A DNA stretch of 64,000 bases, from positions 19,694,793 to 19,758,792 of the forward strand of contig OZ038435.1 of the NCBI GenBank assembly GCA_964036275.1, given 5' to 3'. The notes under the pieces are model-generated. The model had not been told where the DNA came from and ran no database searches. It saw nothing but the letters and a program-made list of their open reading frames with translations. Both the position numbers and the translations under genes were made by a program. Position 1 is the stretch's first letter; each line of letters starts with the position of its first letter. Positions 45,871 through 58,343 of this stretch are shown here, one piece after another. The stretch comes from Litoditis marina (Eukaryota; Nematoda; Chromadorea; Rhabditida; Rhabditidae).

Positions 45871-48800
45871 CTAGAATATCGATCGAATCTGTCGTTCGGC
45901 GCGCGTGGCCTTCTGGTTGTCGGCGTTACTTCTGGGACCCCAAAGTTCGGCCGAAGGTCGGAACAGGTTGGCCAGGTTCTCTCGACGAAGCCACCCATTC
46001 AGCACCTGGAAAAAAGTTGTAGTTTGATCGTTAGACATGTAGTTTGATCGGAGAACGCTACACGATGAACAGAATGGTCATGTTTTGACTTCACAGCCTC
46101 CGGTCACAACTCACAAACTCTTTAATCGGATACCTATGGCTTTCAATTCCATTAATTTAAAGATTTTCACTGCGACGCCACCCATTCAGCACCTAGAAAA
46201 ACATGTTGGTTCTCAGATTGTAGTTTGGTGTGAAAACGTGTAGTTTGGTCTATACACACTTCAATTGACCAAGCTCAGGTTCTGGCGTCGATGTTACATA
46301 TTAACCATCAGAAAATAGGGATAGCAGGTTGTAGTTTGATCGAAAAGCCGAGCATTATGAGCAGAATTATCTGAGTTAGATAATTGTTGCCCTACCTCAC
46401 TGGGGAGCCTCCAAGCGGCATACCAATCCCTCGAAAACGAGTTACCTCATGGGCCATATCTCATGAGCTTGTGATAAGATTTCATTGATTGCCATGTTAT
46501 AACCTTGGAAGGTTAGGGAATCTCATTGATATCCTTGGAAGGTTAGAGAATCTCATTAACTCATGAATGTCTCATGACGAACTCAAATGATCTTCACAGG
46601 TAGTTGGAGGGATTGATACGCCGCTCGGGAAGGAATATTTCTGTTCAAGTGGTTACGTCTGGGGTAAAGGCGAAACGTACCACTATTCTCTGTTTTTCAA
46701 ATGTTTCTCTCTCAACTATTATTTCAAACTGAAAACTTATAACTAGAGCTTTCTTTTCATCTGATCTTAAAATCTTCCGAACCAACCTTGTGAATCATAA
46801 CCGCGGGTATCGACCCTAGTATGCAGAACGTGATCATCCACGGAGTCAACCAAGTTATAGCTGGTGTCGTAACTACAACTACGATGAGAGTCTGCAAAGT
46901 TATGTATTTGGTGATCTTTTCTTCTCTTCCAAGTTGTAGTTTGATGTCTACACACGGTTCCTGCGGTTCAAATAGCGACTCTAATCTTTCGTATCTCTAT
47001 CTAATCCTTCGAATCTGAGTTTGGGAACATCTTAACAAGCACGTTCTACTTTTTGTACCAGCCTAGTTTTCTCGAAAAAAAAACTTTTTGGCCGGTTGAA
47101 AACAGGTCTACTTTGTGAATAACCTAGCGATACCATTGTAGACCAAGTAATGAGTTTTTAAAACTCTATTCACATATATACATTTTTTTTTAAATTGTGA
47201 AAATTTCATCCATTTTCAGCCGTGTTACGACATAAGTGACGGTAAGAACAATAACCTACCGCGAGGAGTAATGGTATAAATATGCTCCACAACCCCGCGG
47301 TGAACAGATTGAACGAGATGCTCATCAGGTCTTCTTCCTGAACATCAATATTATGCTATTCAAGAAACAGTTCACTTAGCTCATATTAAAATTCCTGTGT
47401 AGTTTACATAAATGAAAAATTTCTAGTTCAGTTATGGTAACCGTACTTGTAGGACGAAATCAGAGTTGGATGCGAGATTTGTTAATTTTCCCAATGAATA
47501 TCTGAGTGGAACGTACATGTAGCATAGTAATCTAAACGTATGAGGCTCTAGAATGGAGGATATTATACGAAGTCTTCAGAACATTTAACATGTGCGAAAA
47601 TACTTAGAAACTTTGAAACCAACAATATAGATAGCTAGAGAGCTCTAATAGAGCATTCGGGGCCGACTCAACCACTCCAAATCAGCCTACTAAAGGCTGA
47701 AAAGCCCTAGAATTTAGGATTTCACGTACGTGAAAAGAAACTGTACCTGTGTATACGTCCTGGTCATGGCAGTGATATTGGCCAGTAGTCTGCGTCCCCC
47801 GTAGAAATAGCAGACTGCCATGATTTCCACTAGTAAAACACCGGCGGCGGCCACCGAGAAAATCACCATCTGACACCCGATTAATATTTCGAGACCCGTC
47901 TTAAAAGGGGTAGGTCAAAATTGGTGAGAACTGAACCGAATATTCTCCTACTTCTAATTGTTCCCGTGTTTGAAAAGTGGAAGAGACACTCCACAACTTG
48001 AACTTCCCACCCTGTGAAATGATAGTATAATGCTTAGTTGTAACTGAATTTTGACCTTTCTTACGCGGCTCCAACAGCTTGTGTTCTGAGGTGAATGAGC
48101 TCATAGAGATAGTTCTTGAACAACAGGTAGGTAAATTTGCATTTGACCAGTGTGCTATGGAAAATATTAGGTGTAATAAGTTGAAAATTATAATTCCATA
48201 CAAAAATTGTAAACGAATTCAGAAAGCTTCAGTAAACTTTTTCTGACCTCCGCGAAAAAGAGCATCATCATCATGCACCCGGAGCAGCAGAGCAGATAGA
48301 CGATCAGTTTCCGGGCTTCATCGACAGAAGCCATCTCAAACTTCTCCGTCAGCGAAGTCACGTAGTATTCCATGTGAACAATCTGGGAAGGCGTGCAAAT
48401 TATTGATTTTATCGTCGTTGCAAGTTCGATTTATAATACTTTAATTCTATTACCTGCATGTTTCGGTGAATGAACTTATAAAAAATATTGGAAATACTAC
48501 CATGACCAAGCGAAACATGACCGAGCCTCTAGCCAAACCATACTACGGCAATCTACCAAAAAGTGACGCGAACTATAGTCCTTATCATTCTTACTGGAAC
48601 AAAATGGGAATCAGGATCAATCGAAATAACTTTTTGAATAACATTAACGTACTCCAAACGGACTGGAACTGTTGTTAGCCTACTGTAGGAATTTAGTAGA
48701 AATGGTAGAGACTATATATAGTTAGTTCAATGGAAATATGTTGAAATTAACTGGGATTTTCGCGAAAATTTGGTATTGTTTTCTGCACTTTTACTACACT

Positions 48801-51800
48801 GTGAAAGTTTGAAACCAAAACATTAGAAAAAGTCTTCTTAATATTTGACGGATTACTGTAAAAGGACATCGATTGGTGAAACAGAGTATACAACCCAGCT
48901 TAAAGAAGACCAGAACACAAGTTGAGCAGAGGTTTTGTCTCGGGCTGCTTTCAACTGTATAATCAGAGAGCACAATTAACTCGTATGTTAGTTTGATCAG
49001 TCCACGTGACATTCACATGACAGTGCCGCGCGACACGCAACGCCTCCTCCAATCAAAAGTAGGAAACAGCAGCTTTACGAGACACCATGTTGCTCTCCGG
49101 TCTCCTTTAACCCACCTTCCCTCCCAACAACATGAGAATGATCATCAGTGAGAATAAACAGACGATAATCGGTTCGTGGGATTCGTAGGCTTGCAGAGAG
49201 TGTAAGAACAAGGATATGTTGATGTGACTCAGAAAGTACTTCATGATTCCCGAACTGGTCGCCTCATTCACTGAAAATGACAATTATAATTGTCGCTCAA
49301 AGAAAGGTGGTGGTATACTGTATATCTCACTTTGTGCTGTGTAAGAACAGATATATACGATTCGTCGACAACGCTGTGCCTAGTTGAAATACGGTTGTCG
49401 CTCAAAGAACGGCGAGGGTATACGGTATGTCTCACTTTGCGCTGTGTGATAATACATATAAACGATTTGTCCTGAACTTTGATACGATTAGTGCAGTGGT
49501 TAGCGTCTGCGCCTCCCAAACTTATGGGCCCGGCTCGAACCTCACATGAGGCGGATATTTTATAAATTTGGCACGCTCTATAGAGATGTACTTCACAGCG
49601 TTTGAAAATGAAATGAAGTGGTAGTTTGATCTACGAACACTCAAAAGTTACGGAACAAAGAAAACGTAGTTGTGTAAAGAAATTTATGAATGTGGCGCAT
49701 TTTTATGAACCAGCTAGGTTGCACGCTGAAACGTATCAAAAGCATGAAAACCCGAACAAAAACATCAAACTACACGACCAACGTTATGAATACGGCACTA
49801 AAAACCCACCTAACACCTACCAAAAACATGCAAACTGCTCGAAAAACGTATCAAAAGTATGAAAAGTGCAAAAAACGTACCGAATTCGCCCCAAATCCCG
49901 AGGTCTCCCTGCATTCTGTTCAATAACTCGGAATCCAGTGATGTATTAAAGAAAATCGCATAGAAGAACGGAGCCATCGACATGAACAGAAATATGACAA
50001 CCGTGTCTCTGAAATGATAGGTCATTTCATAGTATTCATAGTTTTTACGTGAACTTTTCGTATATAGAACAAAGGTGTCGAAAACAGTAAAAACATTGAA
50101 GTTAGTGGAAAAGGCTCACATCATAATGTTGTTGCGGAAACTGTTTTGAGCTCCGATGAAGATTAGCCGGCCCTGGCCGAGTTTCAAGCCTCGCACCACC
50201 TGAAAATCACATGTTAAAACCGTACTATAAGTTTTGAATTCAATTGCAAAGGAGTGTCAAAACTCTATACCGAAAATGAAGTATTGAACTCAAGGTCAGA
50301 CTGGCATTTAACGTCAGCGAATTTGCATAATAGTGTTTTAAAAATATCTGCAGCTCAGAATCCTATTTTTGACAAACGTTCTGCTCCCATCCTGCGTCTT
50401 CTCAAACATACGCTATTTCTCTGCTCCTACATCCCGCCGGGATGTAAGAGACGAGAGTGTGTGAAACGAGAGACGCAGAATGGGATGGGGCCGGGATAAG
50501 GGGCCGGGATCTTCTAGCATACGCGCTCTGCACACTCTCTCGCCAAGGTCGCTACAAAAGTGGCTGGGAAATGTCTGGATGGGTCTCACCGCTAGTATGG
50601 CGTGTAGCCAGAGCATATAGTCATCGAGCCGTATCTCGCCTCCCATGGAAGCAAGGAACGCGAACTCCGGGGGGCTCAGGAATATGAGCAAGGTGCACAG
50701 AAAAATAAATGACAACAGAAAGGTCACGGCCAGGGAAGAGATCTGTAATGGTATAAACTGCACATTATATGTTAGTATTAGAGCAGGACTATTATGTGGA
50801 CCAATCCCGTGTTAACGGTCCTTTAAACTGCAATTTAAACATGTATTGCAGTTTAAAGGACTAAGCGTTGGGATTCGACCACATAATCGTCCTTCTTCGA
50901 GTAAAGTGAACCGTTAGAGGCATTATTGCACGTTAGGAATTCTGAGTACGTTTCCAAAGGCCTGTACGGTGCTGGCGGCCCTATTTGGCCGTGTTTGTAA
51001 TTTTATCTCTTCGCGAATAGTGAATGAGCGCATAAATTCAGATGAAACTGGAATGTGTATCTGGTCGATGCGTACACATTCCGAGAGCTTGGTCCTATTC
51101 TGCCTGCCACCATTTGCGCGTTTGAAAGCAATTACGTGTGTTCGAGAGGCTATACTGATAGTCAGTTGCACAGTCACGTGAAACATGTTTAACACAGCAG
51201 AATTCAGAAACGTGCGATGACAAAGTGTTCGATAACTCATTAGAATGCTAGCTTTGTGACTATCGTGACTATTCAATCGACTTATACTATGAGGTTGAGC
51301 AAGTTCACGTATCAGTCTTCTTCCTCATTACAAAACAAACAGTATTCGATAGAATTTTCGACAGAGTTGAAGTTGGACTGCAGGCGGCGTAACAATCCTT
51401 GAAAAATCTCATGAGATACCTCATGAGCTAGCTTCTCATGAGATTCTATTGACTTCTATGTTACAACATTGAGAGTTGACGAGCAGCTCATGGAGTAACT
51501 CATGAGAAACTCTCATGAACTTTTCATGATGTTGGAGGAATTGCGACGCCGGCAGACTATAAATAAACGTGAGAAAAGATTACCAAAACGATGACGTCCC
51601 TCTTCATTTGACTGAATCTGGCCACCATAACCCAGACTAGAATCAGAATGGTTATGGTCAGGGACATGGGCCAACCGACGGAGGTCAAAGAATGAATATC
51701 CAGCTGTGTGTACCTGCAATCAGTTGTGTTCATGAGAAAAAGGCCACCCGTGCTAGAAACTCAGTCACAACTTTCTGGACCGATCCCAAGACATCCGCAC

Positions 51801-54800
51801 ATCGAACTTCGATTGAAAAATGTGTTGCACTTTGAAGGACTGATGCGTGGGAATTGGTCAACATATTCGTCCTTATTTAGTTGGTGGACTGTCTTTGATC
51901 AAACTGTTACAAAGAGGTCCTTGATCTCAGAACAAGCGTCGTTGCAAAACAGTAAATAACTGTTTATACAGCGTGGCTGTCATAGACATTGATTTTCCCC
52001 CTCGTCGTCTGACGTCTCTTCGGGGCGCAATGTATCTCTAGATTTGTTGCAATACAGCTTCGACCAAACGCGAATTCGTAATTAACAGCCAATGGTCTGA
52101 GAGGGTGTCGGGTGTACGGTATGTTGCATTTCATTCTTAAATTATGGTACCCACCCCTACATGGTACATGGTACCCACTCGGGGTGTGCAAATTCTGTGA
52201 CGCGGGTTCTCAATTCTTTCCGGTGGGAGCAAAGGAGTTTCGTACCCGCTGTCAAGTCCGCAGTAAAGTCGAAGTGACATGAGTGACATTTTCCAAACGG
52301 CGTATTTCATGTGGAAAAGTACCACTTTGACTGGGAGATTGAAGAGATGGACATATGGAAGGTTGTACAAATCAGTTTCGAAATGAAGTGGATCGTTTCC
52401 AAGTTCAACTTGTTTTTCCCCGCTATTAACCCACCTATGTTCCCAAGCTCACGAAGATGTTTTTTGCCGATAGACCACGCCCACTTATCGGACGGCCTTA
52501 TCCCCACTTCTAACTGAGGCGACGTCAATTTGCCTTCACTTTTCGTTTATTGATTTTATGCGTTCTATCGATTTGACCTACAGTTGTTGTGCAAACGATG
52601 CGGAGTTGAACCAAGACTTGAAGTCGGTGACGGTATATCTTGTTTGTAGCACGGAAATACCGGAATAAACACAAGTGTCGCCGACAGAACTGCAATAAAT
52701 CTTAATAAATTATACAGGAGACTGGAGAGCAACATGGTTTCTCGTAAATCTGCTGTATCCTACTTTAGATTGGACGCGTTGCGTGTCGCCCGACATTGTC
52801 ATGTGAATGTCACGTGGACTGATCAAACCAGTAAACGAGTAATTTGTGCTCTCTGATCTCAATACAGTCAAAAACAGCCCAAAGCATAACCTCTGCTCAA
52901 GTTTTGTTCCTGTCTCCTTTAATTTTTGTACGGCCCACTTCATCCTGTTTTGAAGTGTTAAAGGTAGACAGTGAGAGAGATTAGGGCAATAAAATAAAGG
53001 GGGAGAGGGAAAAAAGTACAGATAGAAGTAATCGGAGATGCCCATAACGCATATCTCGAGCCCCGTCTCTCACAAAATTGAGCGTTCTCCATCCGCAATC
53101 TCTCACTCGATTTTAGTTCATTCATTCTCGAAGAGCTAGTTCGTTTTAGAGACTGTGACGCTTAATTTTTCCCTTACAATTTCGAAATTGTTTTTTTTTA
53201 TGTTCATTTATCTCTATTTTCGAGAATGTTGCAAGCACTCTGCGCCTCTCTGACCTGCACACTCTCTAGGACTCGCTCCTACAACTACAAAACGGCTCAA
53301 AATTATATGAGCCCCATGGTATTACCAATTTTTTATTACTCGGCGGCAGAAACAGAGAGAAAAGTATGATCATTGATTGTGTGCAATGTGTACACACATA
53401 ACTACATATTCTCGATAACTATATTTCGCTTGATGTATCTGTCGCAGACTGAAAAGTATGAAGGGGGCCTATCATTACCTGTATTGTGGTGTGTGGTAAT
53501 GACTTGATGGTTTTTGTAAGAATTTTATTTAACTTCAAGATTTCAAGATTTATTCATTCACGTCATATTGTTGCAATGTGGTGTTCCTTTATCGCTTTTC
53601 ACAGATTTTTATCTCTGCACATTCTCAACTTATGTTATTTATGTTTTTATGTTATGTTATTTAACTTATGTTATTTTTATTATTATTATTATTGTTGTTG
53701 TTGTATACCTGTATTGAGGTGAAAGATCGAACGTCCGTTCCTCCGATTTCATTTTCAGTTTTGTCCATTGCATTTGGTCGTGTTCACCACAAGAATGACC
53801 ATATGAATGACAATCTGAAAGAGAAATCAATCGATATCTATAAAAAAATTCAGTTTTTTCTCAGTTTTCGAACGTTTCTCCCAAGCATATTTGGAGTTTT
53901 CTCAACACTGATTTCCACAATAATCGAAAAGCGTTGAACTCGTGCTTTAGTAGTTAACGTGGGAAAGTACTACATAGTCCATCAAAAAAAGTTCAGTTGA
54001 AACTCTCAAGCGACTTGACATAACTTGAATTTTAGTGGTTATTATCTGCCCCCTCACTACAAATCATCAGGAGCGATCCCCAGGTAGTCTGTAAGTTCTT
54101 CTCAATCCGAGAAGTTTCCAGTTTACTGTGGGAGTTTACGTAGTGATGGACATAACTATACTTGAACAAAACGCAAATTGTGATCTTCTCAGTATACTGT
54201 AGGACTCAGCGAAGTAATGAACCAGACTATAATTGCACCAACCAGGCGTGTTCTCCGAAGTGATACAGTTGTGCCATGGCATTTGTGCTGCCACCAAATC
54301 GGCCGAACAGACGAACAGATAACTGATGTAGATGACCAGCAGTTGGTCGTTCAGAAACGTCAGCCAATCAACAGCCATCATCGCGAAACCCACGCCTAAA
54401 ACGTTAGTACTTCGCGTGAAATTAAGCGCGATACGCGGCGAATTAGGGTGAATTCTATATCTAACCGGGTTTTTAGGTAAGCTAACCCTTTTTTTAACCT
54501 CTTTTTCAGATAACCTCAGTAGGTAACCGGTTGGTAACCTGAAATGAAAAACCGGTTACCTGTTTTTCTAACCCAAAATGTGATTTTTATCGTTAACCGG
54601 ATTTTTGTTTCAGGTTACTTTCAGGTCAAGGTAACCTGAAAAATAGGTTACCAAAAAAGGGTTAGGTTACCTAAAAACCCGGTTAGTTGTAGAATTGGCC
54701 GCAAATTAGTGCTCTGACCTTCCCGCAAATTGCAGTGGTATACAGTGTCCCACCACGAAAACTCCGTGGACAAAGCTCAGGACAATTTTAATCCCAAAAT

Positions 54801-56179
54801 TACCGTCGGCGAGGCGAGAATGCTGTGTGTTCACGGGCCTCTAAGAATGTGAAAAGAGCCAAACGCCGGCGGGGGAAATTGAAGTATTAAAACTTCAACA
54901 CCTCAAAAGAAAGTTATACAAACTCGGAAGGGTGTGGGGATAAAAAGTCAATGTTACCCGCTGGCGGCAACGCGCTGAAATTTAGCGACCTCAGACCGTG
55001 GAGAACTTTTTTGTTTTCAGAACGCACTTCTAGAACTACTTCATGAGGTGATTTTCCGAAAACATACCCGACAAAACTGGCGCCATTCTTCCGAAAAGAG
55101 TCAGAGCATTAATTGAGGTATATTGGCCAAGAGCCAATTCCATATAGATCAAAGGAAAACCGATCAAAGCCATACAAATCAGGTAAGCAACGAAGAAAGC
55201 CTCTGGAAATAGAAATTAGTAAACAATATGATATATTGTGACTAGATGAGAGAGTATGTGGATCAAGGATACGCAGATGCGCTCCACGTATCACCTAATG
55301 ACCGAACTGCAACGACCAACGGTTGGAAGGACCCTATACTTTTAACTGTTAACTGTTCTACAGTATGATAAAAACGTTAAACAAGTTTTGATTACGTAAC
55401 AATTATTGAAAAGGTAGAACCTAAATTGTGTTCGATACTTCCCGAGACAAAGAACGAAATTTGTTTGTATTTAATGCTGAAACTTTGCATCGGAAAACCG
55501 TAATACGAAAGTAACAGTGTTTACTGTAGAGTTCTCTGTAGATATGATGTAGACTATAGAAAACATACTTCCCACCTCCAAACTTGCTTATGAGCAATGG
55601 AAATACCACCAACGACTCGTAGTTGATGAGGAACGAAAAAGTCACAAAATAGGAGTTGAACTTCGTGCTCCACAGCGATCGTCTGAAGCCGAGTCGGGTC
55701 AGATGACCGACCGTTACCTGAAACAATGTCTTCATCATTTTTATAAATAGTCCTACAGTATCTAGTTGGAGTGTATTATGGTTTTTCAGTAAAAAAAATA
55801 TCAGATTTGAGACCAAGTTGGTTTCTCATCAAAATTCTACTACTAGACTAGACAACAATTAGTACAGAACGCTCGTAGTTGATAAGTACAGAAACCAATC
55901 AAGAAAGCAGAAATTTATTTGTTTGTCTCGGAAACGGTACTTCGGACGTGTAATCCAAGTCCTTCTCCAATGTACAACGAAACGTCCTCGAGTTACAACG
56001 AAACGTGCTTTTAGATCAAACTACAACTATTTTTGATGAGAAAAATAAATACTTACTTTCGACGTATATTCCAGATTCTCCTCAGTTTCCTTCACGTCCA
56101 ACTCTTCTGAGGACTCGGACTGCTCCGATTCGTTTGAGTCGTCGTCCACGGCTTGGAAGTCGAAAACAGTCGTCTCCAT
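45871..56179 (-). CDS. SLC6/SNF symporter-like protein, copy B
   Basis: Tandem paralogue of copy A. Minus-strand exons 5' to 3': 56179-56057 (ATG), 55717-55576, 55202-55068, 54395-54243, 51713-51584, 50742-50590, 50199-50120, 50008-49881, 49270-49116, 48382-48248, 47899-47747, 47337-47260, 46891-46787, 46005-45871 (TAG). At least one exon for the large extracellular loop between 54243 and 51713 is unplaced (52516-52402 is a weak candidate). The placed exons give ~600 residues. The acidic N-terminus (METTVFDFQAVDDDSNESEQ) is cytoplasmic, then ~12 hydrophobic segments. Family landmarks: ELALGQYTS, MPWHNC, FIGAQNSFRNN, CYFYGGRRLLANITAM. The canonical NVWRFP-NGGG stretch of TM1 is replaced by YESLVVFPLLISKFG, so the usual sodium and substrate site is not recognisable. 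It could be an orphan transporter or a non-transporting relative. Confidence 0.88.
46172..46205 (-). pseudogene. Fragment of the copy B terminal exon edge
   Basis: CGCCACCCATTCAGCACCT plus AGAAAAA repeats the acceptor and first ~20 bases of the terminal exon (45989-46014) about 190 bp upstream in the same intron. The acceptor AG is lost here (CTAG instead of CCAG). Confidence 0.6.
46425..46630. repeat. CTCATGAG-palindrome element
   Basis: AGCGGCATACCAATCCCTCG ... GGATTGATACGCCGCTCG ends with CTCATGAG words inside, in an intron of symporter copy B. Confidence 0.65.
48899..49112. repeat. R4 MITE abutting a 5' splice site
   Basis: TTAAAGAAGACCAGAACAC ... CCGGTCTCCTTTAA. Its right end touches the minus-strand donor at 49110-49115 of the copy B exon 49116-49270, leaving no spacer between element and splice site. 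Confidence 0.8.
49286..49582 (+). repeat. R2 tRNA-core MITE with duplicated 5' half
   Basis: Two successive TTGTCGCTCAAAGAA(A/C)GG blocks (49288 and 49393), then a TTAGTGCAGTGGTTAGCGTC A-box-like motif and a GGCACGCTCTATA end. Confidence 0.65.
50377..50905. repeat. R8 element and R5 MITE
   Basis: 50377-50530 is an R8 palindrome (CATCCTGCGTCTTCTC ... GAGAGACGCAGAATGGGATG). 50785-50905 is an R5 unit (GGACTATTATGTGGACC ... CACATAATCGTCC). The symporter exon at 50590-50742 lies between them. Confidence 0.65.
51158..51555. repeat. R6 element and CTCATGAG element
   Basis: 51158-51290 is an R6 palindrome (AGTCAGTTGCACAGTCACGT ... CGTGACTATTCAATCGACTT). 51382-51555 is a CTCATGAG unit with GGCGGCGTAACAATCC and GGAATTGCGACGCCGGC ends, stopping ~29 bp from the exon at 51584. 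Confidence 0.65.
52716..52923. repeat. R4 MITE, reverse orientation
   Basis: AGGAGACTGGAGAGCAACATG ... TGTCTCCTTTAA with the GAATGTCACGTGGACTGATC block inverted relative to 12990-13196. Confidence 0.75.
52930..54135. other. Long intron/spacer region without a recognised exon
   Basis: Between the extracellular-loop gap of copy B and exon 54243-54395. AT-rich, with a TTATTTTTATTATTATTATTG run at 53675-53705. ORF-like stretches at 53486-53937 follow this low-complexity sequence. Nothing else is recognised. Confidence 0.5.
54449..54710. repeat. GGTAACC-rich element, complete copy
   Basis: Ends ATTCTATATCTAACCGGG and CCCGGTTAGTTGTAGAATT are inverted. The body is a run of GGTTACC / GGTAACC words with AAACCGGTTA. 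It resembles 38944-39085. Confidence 0.75.
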
Positions 56180-56658
56180 GTCGTGTAGTTGTTCTTCTGA
56201 ACAACTTTTTGAAATCTAACCAACTTTGAATTGTAGTTTGAACCATATTGTTTGGAAGTATTTGCTGATGTCGTACTAGTTTTGAACGGAAGTTGTAGTT
56301 TGAACGACTAAACAAATTATACAATTTTGAGTGTCAAGGTCAAGGAAGCAAAAAAATCAAAAATAAACCATTTGCGCAGGGACAGATGAGGCAAAACCAG
56401 GTTGGGCAATCACTTTTAGCGGCACCTCAATTTGAGGGGTGATACGTGAGATATAACTTCAAATACATCAGAATAGAAAAAAAAACTACTCTACTTTACT
56501 CAACAAAAAAAGCATAGAGCACAGTTTAACCACAAACAAATTGAGACCAAACTGTTCTGATTCTGAACAAACCTAATTGTTGTGTGAGTTTGGTGGCGAC
56601 CATTTCTCCACTACTTGTCTTGTCCGCGGCAAGAAGGCGCGTAGACTGGAAAAATCAT

Positions 56659-57050
56659 TATAGTCGTCGCCAACGGAAAGGGGGGAGGGTACTGTATATG
56701 TCACTTTCCGCTGTGTACGCACACATGTCTTCGATACGGAAGCTTGCCTGTTACGTGCCCTAATATAGTCGTCGCCAACGGAAAGGCGGTAGAGTACTAT
56801 ATATCTCACTTTTCGCCGTGTACGCACACATGTCTGCGATTCCAAGGCTTGCCGATTATGTGCTTAAATAGCGCAGTGGATAGCGCCCTTCTACGAAACT
56901 TTTGCTCGTAGGTTCGATTCCGGCAAGAGACAGAAGTTTATAAATTTGGCACTCACTATAGTGTAGTGGTTAGCGCCCTGCTACGCATATTTGGCTCGCA
57001 GGTTCGATTTCGGTGAGAGACCTAAATTTTTAAATTTGGCACCCACTATA
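56659..57050 (+). repeat. Nested R1 MITEs (element inserted in element)
   Basis: 56659-56767 is the 5' half of one R1 copy (TATAGTCGTCGCC ... GTGCCCTAATATA). 56764-56960 is a full R1 copy. 56957-57050 is the 3' half of the first (TATAGTGTAGTGGTTAGCGC ... GGCACCCACTATA). The halves join across a duplicated TATA. Confidence 0.8.
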
Positions 57051-57784
57051 TTATTGTTATTTTGATTATTTCTGTTTTTTTCTTGCCCACTGAAAACAGA
57101 CTATAACTTCACCATTGTATTTCGGAAATCAGAGAAGATTCATTACCTCCACCATGGAGACCAGTTCAATATCTCACATAAGTATTTTCATATCAAACAA
57201 TCATAACATTTCAAAGAGCAAAGACCAACCTCGCTCATATCCGCTTTGTCCCTTGCTGCTCGTCTCATTGTGGAAAAGAGATGGAAATACTTCCAGCAGA
57301 CGTGTCAGCAAAAATTGTCTGGAAAAAGCCCAAAATAAATAGGATATCCGAAAAACGGGTTGGGGTGAAACGAAAAACAGGTTGAAAACGGGTTTGGTTG
57401 GGTTGGGTCTCACACAGGTCGAGCGAAAGGCCATACAGATTTAGGAGAACAAATTCGTCCTGTAGACAATGACCGAGTCTTCAAAATTGCTATATTTTTT
57501 TGATTTGAAGCAATCTCTGTACTCGCTCGCTGTAGTTTGAACTTTGGTGAGTTGAACTTTGGTGAATGCGTTATGCACAGAAATTTGAACAAAAATCGAC
57601 GGGTCAAACTACAAACACAGTTTTATAGGGCCATATACACCTTACATGATTGCTTTGGAGAGAGCGTACCATCAACATGAATTCAACAATCTTTTTTTGC
57701 AGTTTCCAAGAGCTAGTCGTAGAATTTTCATTGAACTTTTAGATTTTAGACGGACTCTGTCGTTCAAAGTGGTGTGTGCCGTTA

Positions 57785-57905
57785 AAGAAGTAGGATTATG
57801 TGGACCAATCTCGTGTCAACGGTCCTTTAAACTGCAATTGAAAAATGTATTGCAGTTTAAAGGACTGAATCGTTGCGAATGGACCACACAATCGTCCTAC
57901 TTGAA
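57785..57905. repeat. MITE R5 copy
   Basis: AAGTAGGATTATGTGGACC ... GGACCACACAATCGTCCTAC, arms around TTTAAACTGCAATTG. Confidence 0.75.
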
Positions 57906-58343
57906 CTAACCTTTGCGTTTGATAGAAATTGAGATCAGAAAATCACCCTGAAGAAAAAGCTCACTTTTTAGATAAGAATTATCTATAGATCCGACTGTTA
58001 GCTGCTAACCAAAATTAAAATATAGTCGCTTCCGGCTAGCCGACTGAACATGTTCCAATTTACCTGTCACCAATCTCCATTTTTCCTCGGATCTCCAATT
58101 TGTTGTTTCCACGCCTTTTCACGATTTTAAACGCGTTCGAGTCAAAAAATTTCAGAGAATTCAAAAGGTATTCGTTTGATTATGGAAAAAATCGATAAGC
58201 GAATGCTTCTGTCACAAAAATAACTAGTTTTTTTTCTCAGAGGGGAACTTTTCACTTTTTTCTTGCTTCGGGTTCCCTCGATTTCGGTTCGATTAACCAC
58301 GTTCCACGCATATCGGTTTGTTTCGGCATTAAATTTTTTTTAG

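Noticed and set aside
49626..49926. Lys/Asn-rich plus frames
   Set aside because: They lie in an intron between symporter B exons and run into the antisense of exon 49881-50008; composition is repetitive.
52137..52528. Minus frames considered as the missing extracellular-loop exon of symporter B
   Set aside because: 52516-52402 has a plausible layout (PSDKWAWSIGKKHLRELG), but neither end gives splice phases that join exons 54243 and 51713, so it was not placed.
53486..53937. Plus frames with Tyr/Cys and Leu runs
   Set aside because: Produced by the TTATTATTATTG microsatellite and AT-rich intron; no splice or start context.
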